Source of the DNA: Paratractidigestivibacter sp963640745
GTDB taxonomy: Bacteria; Actinomycetota; Coriobacteriia; Coriobacteriales; Atopobiaceae
Direction of reading: 5' to 3'
NCBI GenBank assembly: GCA_963640745.1
Contig: CAVIBB010000015.1
Coordinates: 1 to 28,578 of the forward strand
Length of the DNA: 28,578 nt
The translations under genes and the position numbers were made by a program. Under the pieces are notes generated by a model. The model was given only the letters and a program-made list of their open reading frames with translations. It was not told the origin of the DNA and did no database searches. Below, in pieces: positions 25,143 through 28,578 of the stretch. How positions within the stretch are numbered: the first letter of the stretch is position 1; every line of letters begins with the position of its first letter.

Positions 25143-25436
25143 TTACCTGAACAGCTCGTTGTGCGAACCCGTTCGCTGGAATACCGCGAGCCCGTTGCCC
25201 TCTCGCCAAATAACGAGCCAGTCGCCCGAATTGGCAATATGGCATTCGTTGCTGCCGGCCCATTGGCCCTTGAGCGAGTGCATGTTGTGGCGCTGCTTAA
25301 GCTCGGCGATTGCCTCCGAGGTGTTGAGGAGGACGAGGTCGATGAGGTCGTAGAGTGGCTCCATGTCGACATGCTTCCTCTCGAGCCGCTTCTTGTCCCG
25401 TTTGAACTGCGAGGTGTACTCGGCGGCGAGTCTCAT
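25143..25436 (-). CDS. YafQ-type (RelE superfamily) mRNA interferase toxin
   Basis: The 97-residue basic protein matches the YafQ family. It has an N-terminal YTSQFKRDKKRLERK helix and the core HSLKGQWAGSNECHI, then DWLVIWR and the C-terminal TGSHNELF. The His in TGSH is the catalytic residue equivalent of YafQ His87. Such toxins cleave mRNA in the ribosomal A site. The gene starts 2 nt after the antitoxin stop, the usual antitoxin-toxin order. The module sits directly beside the CRISPR array and may stabilise this accessory region. Confidence 0.92.
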   Translation of the reverse strand: MRLAAEYTSQFKRDKKRLERKHVDMEPLYDLIDLVLLNTSEAIAELKQRHNMHSLKGQWAGSNECHIANSGDWLVIWREGNGLAVFQRTGSHNELFR

Positions 25437-25438
25437 CT

Positions 25439-25705
25439 CTAGTCCTCCATGGCGGCGAACATCTCCCTGGCGGAGGAGTAGCCCTTGCGGCCCTCCGCGA
25501 TGATGCTCTCCGCCTCCTCGATGGAGGCGAGGGACTCGTCGTTGGGCGCGGGGTACTCGAGCGCGAGGGGGATCCTGTTCTCGCGGACGATCTGCTTCAT
25601 GTAGGCGCGCAGCACGCTGGACAGGTCGAAGCCGAAGTCCTCTGCGATCGCGGCGGCGTGGCTCTTGGTGAAGTCGTCCACCCTCACTGTTACGGAACAG
25701 CTCAT
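25439..25705 (-). CDS. DinJ/RelB-type antitoxin
   Basis: The 88-residue protein has an N-terminal ribbon-helix-helix segment (SVTVRVDDFTKSHAAAIAEDFG, then SSVLRAYMKQIV) and an acidic, flexible C-terminus that should wrap the toxin. AGGAGGG lies 6 nt before the ATG. It is expected to neutralise the YafQ-like toxin and repress the shared promoter together with it. Confidence 0.92.
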   Translation of the reverse strand: MSCSVTVRVDDFTKSHAAAIAEDFGFDLSSVLRAYMKQIVRENRIPLALEYPAPNDESLASIEEAESIIAEGRKGYSSAREMFAAMED

Positions 25706-25725
25706 AATTTCCCTCCTAGCTTGAT

Positions 25726-25744
25726 TTACCGTAAGACAATCATA
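25726..25744 (-). promoter_or_regulatory. Promoter and candidate operator of the toxin-antitoxin operon
   Basis: On the minus strand TATGAT (25744-25739) is a good -10. The short dyad TTACGGTAA (25734-25726) lies just downstream, where the RHH antitoxin could bind. A TTGATT lies upstream at a rather long 19-nt spacing. Confidence 0.45.
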
Positions 25745-26127
25745 TCACCCTGTAATACGAAGTAATCAATCTACTTGCTGTTGTCGGATGTTTGTTTGTG
25801 ATGGGGCGTTGCTCGGCGTCGCCAGCCGCTGGTCTTCGATCTTTTGGTTTGGGTTGCCGTTGCACGGGTTTTCAACGGCGCGGTGTTGGAAACTCCTTGG
25901 CGCCCGCCCATGTGAGATGGTTCGTTTCTTGATGCTTCTTCTCCACCAAATATCGCCTCTCGGCACCCGTGGCTGCGGTACTTCGCATTCTGCGGGGGTA
26001 CAAATTCCGGTACAAAGGAACCCGCGCGGTTCGTCTTTTGAAGTCGCGCAAAGTCTTGCTCGAAGCTTTAAAAACAGTATTCTACCTGCGGTAATGCCTT
26101 ATAGTGTCTTGTATAGGCGTATGTAGC
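25745..26127. other. Stretch without convincing genes
   Basis: Open frames here lack ribosome sites and plausible composition. One plus-strand frame ending at a TAA near 26096 reads YKFRYKGTRAVRLLKSRK and then VLLEALKTVFYLR, possibly another 3' gene fragment. The GTACAAA-N-GGTACAAA pattern at about 25998 resembles the one at about 24975 in the other remnant. Confidence 0.35.
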
Positions 26128-26158
26128 CTTTTGGCGCCCGTTTATCTGGTAGTCAAAC
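26128..26158 (+). repeat. Degenerate solitary CRISPR repeat
   Basis: TTTTGGCGC (26129-26137) and the end CTGGTAGTCAAAC match both ends of the array repeat in array orientation, with about 5 bases lost and several changed in the middle. It lies 1.24 kb downstream of the last array repeat and opens the tRNA block. Confidence 0.7.
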
Positions 26159-26200
26159 CAAAGAAGAACGGCTGCTTCGTGAGGATCGCGAAATAAAAAA

Positions 26201-26245
26201 CGAGACGCACACTCCCAAAAGGCTGGGCGAGCACGTCTCGCTTTC
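26201..26245 (+). terminator. Hairpin between degenerate repeat and tRNA block
   Basis: CGAGACG (26201-26207) pairs with CGTCTCG (26234-26240), preceded by an A run and followed by CTTTCT. It could end transcripts coming from the left or be a tRNA-leader structure. Confidence 0.4.
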
Positions 26246-26264
26246 TAAATTCACTATGCCACAC

Positions 26265-26335
26265 TTCCCGCTGGTTTAACGGAAGAACGACGGATTTTGG
26301 CTCCGGAGAACGAGGCTCGACACCTCGGCGGGAAG
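26265..26335 (+). tRNA. tRNA-Gln (UUG), atypical
   Basis: Full cloverleaf: acceptor TTCCCGC/GCGGGAA, U8, D stem GTT/AAC with GG in the loop, anticodon stem with one terminal mismatch around loop TTTTGGC (anticodon UUG), and T stem CGAGG/CCTCG. U1-A72 and G73 are glutamine identity elements. The T loop is CTCGACA instead of the usual TTCGANN, and no CCA is encoded. This divergence suggests a phage-type tRNA and not the housekeeping copy. Confidence 0.82.
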
Positions 26336-26339
26336 CCGC

Positions 26340-26413
26340 ACGCCATTGGTCCAACGGTAGGGCAGCGGTCTCTAAAACCGCAGACGGGGGTTCGATCCCT
26401 CCGTGGCGTGCCA
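26340..26413 (+). tRNA. Trp-like tRNA with CUA anticodon (amber suppressor)
   Basis: Acceptor ACGCCAT pairs with GTGGCGT, U8 is present, anticodon stem GCGGT/ACCGC is perfect, and the loop CTCTAAA places CUA at 34-36 with U33 and A37. T stem GGGGG/CCTCC encloses TTCGATC; CCA is encoded (26411-26413). A1-U72, G73 and the loop frame CTC-x-AAA match bacterial tRNA-Trp, whose loop is CTCCAAA, so one C-to-T change at the middle anticodon base would create it. It should read UAG. In E. coli a tRNA-Trp with CUA (su7) is charged with Gln, so the inserted residue is uncertain. Confidence 0.85.
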
Positions 26414-26416
26414 CTC

Positions 26417-26502
26417 CGGGGCGTGGCGGAACAGGCAGGCGCGCGTGCCTCAGGAGCACGTGGGCATTGCCCGTGCGGGTTCGAGTCCCGTCGCTCCGAC
26501 CA
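26417..26502 (+). tRNA. tRNA-Leu (CAG)
   Basis: Class II tRNA: acceptor CGGGGCG/CGCTCCG, U8, anticodon stem CGTGC/GCACG around CTCAGGA (anticodon CAG), long variable arm (TGGGCATTGCCCGT), T stem GCGGG/CCCGT with TTCGAGT, A73 and encoded CCA. Only 3 nt separate it from the preceding tRNA, so the block is processed from one precursor. A solitary CRISPR repeat starts 6 nt after its CCA. Confidence 0.93.
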
Positions 26503-26508
26503 CAACCG

Positions 26509-26544
26509 GTTTTGACGCAGTGTCGATTTAACTGGTAATCAAAC
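26509..26544 (+). repeat. Solitary CRISPR repeat 1 (35/36 identity)
   Basis: Full 36-bp array repeat with a single change (G7 to A, giving GTTTTGACGCAG), in array orientation. There is no second repeat nearby. As in type II crRNAs, the guide would be the bases 5' of it, which here are the 3' end of tRNA-Leu (26489-26508). Confidence 0.95.
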
Positions 26545-26647
26545 CTTCTCGACGAAGGCGTCGTAATCCTCGAACGAAATGCGCGACTGGCTCAAGCTAT
26601 CCCCCAAACAGCCGGTTTACCTGCCGGGGATGTTCGGGGCCGCGTCA

Positions 26648-26682
26648 CGCGGCAAAGGAAAGGCCCCGCCGGGGCGGGGCCT
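26648..26682 (-). terminator. Terminator of the YjcQ gene
   Basis: On the minus strand AGGCCCCGCC pairs with GGCGGGGCCT, starting at the stop codon, followed by TTCCTTT. The bases 26545-26660 to its left show no gene. Confidence 0.6.
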
Positions 26683-27022
26683 AGATGAACGGGATGATGT
26701 CTTTAGCGTCTTTCAGGAAGCGCTTGGCCTTCTCCATGAAGGCGTTGTCGGTCAGGTACTCGATGCCGGTCGGCGTTATGTATGCGCCGCCGAGGCCCTG
26801 CACCCTCGCGAACGTGTTGTCGACCTCGACAACGATGCAGCCGCCGATCAGGCGGTAGTCGACCAGGCTCTTCAGGATGTAGTGCCAATAGCGCTCGTTC
26901 AGCTCGGCCTTGAGCGCGATGGCCCGAAGCTCCTTGGCGTCGGGGTCCTTGCCTTCTTTCAGGCGGCTGTACAGGTACGCGAGCACCTGGTACACGATGA
27001 CGTGGTAGTCGTTCTTAGCCAT
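26681..27022 (-). CDS. YjcQ-family phage-type protein
   Basis: The 113-residue protein matches the YjcQ family throughout. The N-terminus is YHVIVYQVLAYLYSRLKEG, the mid-region is ERYWHYILKSLVDYRLIGG (winged-helix-like) and the C-terminus is ITPTGIEYLTDNAFMEKAKRFL followed by KDAKDIIPFI. YjcQ proteins are common in prophages and conjugative elements and are predicted winged-helix DNA-binding proteins. No strong ribosome site precedes the ATG. Its neighbours are a small unknown gene and an Ntox50-type fragment, all reading leftward, so this is a piece of prophage DNA. Confidence 0.85.
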   Translation of the reverse strand: MAKNDYHVIVYQVLAYLYSRLKEGKDPDAKELRAIALKAELNERYWHYILKSLVDYRLIGGCIVVEVDNTFARVQGLGGAYITPTGIEYLTDNAFMEKAKRFLKDAKDIIPFI

Positions 27023-27106
27023 GCCGTCCCCAGCCCTTCGCCGATGCCCGGCCTTCCGTGTCGCCCGTTTGACAGCCGACTAAACCGACGCTGCCCCGAT
27101 CGTGGA

Positions 27107-27340
27107 TTACCACACGTCGATTAGAGCGTCGAACTCGTCGAAGTAGATGATCGTATTTGCGCCGTCGGCAAGTTCTAGCAGGAAATAGCCGATACCATCC
27201 GGGTCATCGATGGGGAACTCGTAGTCGAAAATCAAGCCGCTGAGCACGGCGCCGTCCTTTGTTCTGATGGCCCCGCTCCTGAAACGTCCGTCTTTCCCAC
27301 GCAAGGCACGAGCAGCTTCGGCGCAATCCTTAATCTCCAT
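27107..27340 (-). CDS. Small acidic protein, candidate partner (immunity) of the Ntox50-type protein
   Basis: This 77-residue acidic protein has a charged N-terminal helix (MEIKDCAEAARALRGK), a predicted beta-rich middle and an acidic C-terminus (TIIYFDEFDALIDVW). GGAAAG lies 5-6 nt before the ATG. It overlaps the end of the toxin-domain gene by 11 nt, so the two are translationally coupled. Family not recognised. Acidity, size and position directly after a toxin domain are what one expects of an immunity protein, but this is inference. Confidence 0.65.
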   Translation of the reverse strand: MEIKDCAEAARALRGKDGRFRSGAIRTKDGAVLSGLIFDYEFPIDDPDGIGYFLLELADGANTIIYFDEFDALIDVW

Positions 27341-27686
27341 TTTTCTTTCCTTCCAGCCATGAAGGCGCTGCGGGTACGATGTGCGTCGAGGTTTTCGAGT
27401 AGTGGATAACGAACCTGTCCGTCTGCCCGGTTTCCCCGCTTGCTTTGTCTATCCACGTCCCTATTATGCGCCCATCGGTTGTTTTGCAAACCTCCTTTAC
27501 CTGGGCGCCGCCGGTTTTGTGCCGCCTCACGATCAGCTTGCCCGTGCCGCTCAGCTCGTCGACGAGCCTCTGCACCTCATCCTCGCCGACGCTCAGCGTG
27601 CTCGGCCGCGCCTCACCCGGCCTGAGCTTGGCGACGCGGCCCGCCCACTCCTTGGTGCCCTCGATGTGCTGTCTCTGCTTCTGCAT
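27330..27686 (-). CDS. Polymorphic toxin type 50 (Ntox50)-like domain protein, probably 5'-truncated
   Basis: The 118 residues correspond to a nearly complete Ntox50 domain. It starts QKQRQHIEGTKEW, has LVDELSGTGKLI and IIGTWID in the middle and ends FVIHYSKTSTHIVPAAP. Ntox50 is a predicted RNase domain of the BECR fold, found at the C-terminus of phage minor capsid proteins and polymorphic toxins. There is no ribosome site before the ATG. The frame stays open upstream (TRVNMQKQ, which fits the family's usual lead-in) until it meets the solitary CRISPR repeat 12 nt away. I infer that the N-terminal carrier part was lost exactly there. Confidence 0.75.
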   Translation of the reverse strand: MQKQRQHIEGTKEWAGRVAKLRPGEARPSTLSVGEDEVQRLVDELSGTGKLIVRRHKTGGAQVKEVCKTTDGRIIGTWIDKASGETGQTDRFVIHYSKTSTHIVPAAPSWLEGKKNGD

Positions 27687-27698
27687 GTTGACGCGCGT

Positions 27699-27734
27699 GT
27701 TTTGGTGCAGCGTCGATTTAACTGTTCATCAAAC
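27699..27734 (+). repeat. Solitary CRISPR repeat 2 (32/36 identity)
   Basis: Full-length repeat in array orientation with four substitutions (positions 8, 13, 27 and 29); ends TCATCAAAC. It lies between two gene fragments on opposite strands, the Ntox50 gene to the left and a plus-strand gene tail to the right. Confidence 0.93.
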
Positions 27735-27965
27735 GAAATCAAGAATGTAAGCAGCGCAAAAAGCGAGAACACAATCAGCAAGCACGTCGGACGGTCGAAA
27801 AGGAAAAGGGGGTTCGAGGCAATAGCAATCGACATAAGCGAGAGCCCCAACCATTCCGACGAACTTTCCGAGGAGAAGATATCGAACAGCTTAAGGAGGC
27901 ATTCGCTTAAGTCGACCTACATGATTGGCCATGGAGAGAGACTCGTCTTTGCAAAAGCAAAATAG
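27735..27965 (+). pseudogene. 3' fragment of an unidentified gene, cut at the solitary repeat
   Basis: Immediately after the repeat a plus-strand frame runs 77 codons (NEIKNVSSAKSENTISKHVG to HGERLVFAKAK, stop TAG) with natural composition, lower GC than the surroundings, and a strong hairpin just after the stop. The frame is also open through the repeat and further left, but there it is antisense to the Ntox50 gene and implausible. So a gene tail starts at the repeat. Family not recognised. Confidence 0.5.
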
Positions 27966-28002
27966 GAAGGCTCATGCCGCTTCGGCGGCACAAGGCTTCC
28001 TA
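27963..28002 (+). terminator. Hairpin after the gene fragment
   Basis: TAGGAAG pairs with CTTCCTA and an inner TGCCGC/GCGGCA stem encloses TTCG-type loop bases. It begins at the stop codon of the fragment. No T run follows, so terminator function is only probable. Confidence 0.5.
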
Positions 28003-28058
28003 TCACTCACATCATAGCAACTCGCCGTCCTCTTCCGCTCAATTGTTGTCCGGATGTC

Positions 28059-28132
28059 CGGGGCGCGGCGGAATCGGCAGACGCGCGTGTCTCAGGAGCA
28101 CGTGGGCGTCGCCTGCGCTGGCTCGAACCTCA
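28059..28132 (+). pseudogene. Decayed tRNA-Leu (CAG), 3' end replaced by a CRISPR repeat
   Basis: About 80% identical to the tRNA-Leu at 26417. It keeps the 5' acceptor strand CGGGGCG, D arm, anticodon loop CTCAGGA and variable arm. The T stem is mismatched and the 3' acceptor strand with CCA is missing. The next base is the first G of a solitary repeat. Confidence 0.8.
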
Positions 28133-28168
28133 GTTTTGGCGCAGTGTCGATCTGGCTGGTCATCAAAC
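28133..28168 (+). repeat. Solitary CRISPR repeat 3 (32/36 identity)
   Basis: Full-length repeat in array orientation. The first 19 bases are identical to the array repeat; changes lie at positions 20, 22, 23 and 29, and it ends TCATCAAAC. It follows the broken tRNA-Leu directly and precedes a small gene's ribosome site by 18 nt. Confidence 0.93.
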
Positions 28169-28199
28169 GGTAGAATGATATCCGACGGAGGTGATGCGC

Positions 28200-28397
28200 A
28201 TGGCATCGACGGAGGCGCAGAAAAGGGCGAGCGCCAAGTACCAGAGAGAGAAGACCAAACAGGTCAACCTCAAGTTCTCGCCGAACGAGATGGAGCTTTA
28301 CCGATGGCTTGAGAGCCAGGGCGGCACGATGTCTGGCACGCTCAAGGGCTTGATTCGCGAGAAGCTCGAAGAAGAGGAAAAGCTCAAGGAAGGCTAG
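28200..28397 (+). CDS. Small ribbon-helix-helix-like protein of mobile elements
   Basis: The 65-residue charged protein starts MASTEAQKRASAKYQREKTK, followed by QVNLKFSPNEMELYRWLESQ, a pattern of a beta strand and two helices as in Arc/CopG-type DNA-binding proteins, and ends in a charged helix (REKLEEEEKLKEG). Small proteins with the A-x-x-K-R-A-x-A-K-Y lead are common in phages and integrative elements. The ATG at 28200 was chosen because GGAGG lies 8 nt upstream; two upstream in-frame starts overlap that site. A hairpin terminator follows. Confidence 0.75.
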   Translation: MASTEAQKRASAKYQREKTKQVNLKFSPNEMELYRWLESQGGTMSGTLKGLIREKLEEEEKLKEG

Positions 28398-28402
28398 CCG
28401 AG

Positions 28403-28428
28403 GGTCCCGGGAAACTGGGGCCTTTTCT
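28403..28428 (+). terminator. Terminator of the small RHH-like gene
   Basis: GGTCCC pairs with GGGGCC (one G-T pair) around an 8-nt loop, followed by TTTTCT. Confidence 0.65.
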
Positions 28429-28466
28429 CTGTGTTGGCTGCCCCTCCGCCCGCCCGCCGCTCACAG

Positions 28467-28563
28467 TTGTGAAGTCTTCACGTCGCAAAGAGGCCCTCAC
28501 AACCGTCGATTTCGCGAGAAAAGCGGGTTGTGGAGGCTAAATCGAGGCGTGAAGTCTTCACAA
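28467..28563. repeat. Nested palindromic element
   Basis: The dyad GTGAAGTCTTCAC occurs twice (28469-28481 and 28549-28561), flanked so that TTGTGAAGTCTTCACG and CGTGAAGTCTTCACAA mirror each other. Inside lie CCTCACAACC (28495-28504) and GGTTGTGGAGG (28526-28536), and in the centre TTTCGCGAGAAA. Three nested inverted repeats share one axis. No gene overlaps it; it may be an operator region or a repetitive element. Confidence 0.65.
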
Positions 28564-28578
28564 GTGGGCGGCCCGGCG

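Noticed and set aside
25788..26126. 112-codon plus-strand frame between the antitoxin and the degenerate repeat
   Set aside because: No ribosome site and implausible composition; at most its 3' part may be a gene fragment in another frame.

Overview
The window looks like a chromosomal segment of a high-GC gut actinobacterium of the class Coriobacteriia, most likely Collinsella or a close relative. This is inferred from the GC-rich codon use of the left half, the mix of an old-yellow-enzyme flavoprotein, PadR and LysR regulators and an OFA-type transporter, and a lower-GC type II-A CRISPR-Cas locus. Genus assignment cannot be proven from the sequence alone.

Left half (1-14.5 kb): ordinary metabolic genes. 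They are the 3' part of an aconitase-family hydratase, a Cof-type HAD phosphatase, a PAP2 membrane phosphatase, a LOG-family nucleotide hydrolase, a PadR repressor with a clear ATGT-N8-ACAT operator in front of a divergent 653-residue FMN/FAD/Fe-S ene-reductase, a VUT transporter/SDR pair, a membrane-anchored GIY-YIG protein, and a LysR-SDR-MFS-Gfo/Idh/MocA catabolic cluster of unknown substrate. Several strong hairpin terminators separate them. A 165-bp inverted-repeat element lies at 7.1-7.3 kb.

Middle (14.5-17 kb): a decaying zone. Four copies of a 28-bp repeat in mirror arrangement abut a frameshifted, truncated PTS EIIC gene. A small hypothetical gene follows, then an XRE-type HTH gene carrying two opposing frameshifts, then about 800 bp without convincing genes.

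CRISPR locus (16.9-24.9 kb): a complete type II-A system. A tracrRNA is encoded on the minus strand, divergent from cas9, and its anti-repeat lies inside the likely cas promoter. Translationally coupled cas9-cas1-cas2-csn2 follow on the plus strand, then a short leader and an array of 27 repeats (36 bp) with 26 spacers of 29-30 bp. The terminal repeat is degenerate, so the leader is at the cas-proximal end.

Right flank (24.9-28.6 kb): the most unusual part. Four solitary copies of the CRISPR repeat lie dispersed in array orientation at about 26.13, 26.51, 27.70 and 28.13 kb. Between and around them are a DinJ/YafQ-type toxin-antitoxin pair, three tightly packed tRNA genes (Gln-UUG, a Trp-like tRNA with a CUA amber-suppressor anticodon, Leu-CAG), a YjcQ-family phage protein, an Ntox50-type toxin domain with a small overlapping partner, gene fragments, and a decayed tRNA-Leu. 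Several of these genes are cut off at or within a few bases of a solitary repeat. The Leu-tRNA/repeat pairing occurs twice. This suggests either an old array tail split by mobile DNA or phage-derived solitary repeat units acting on the resident Cas9.
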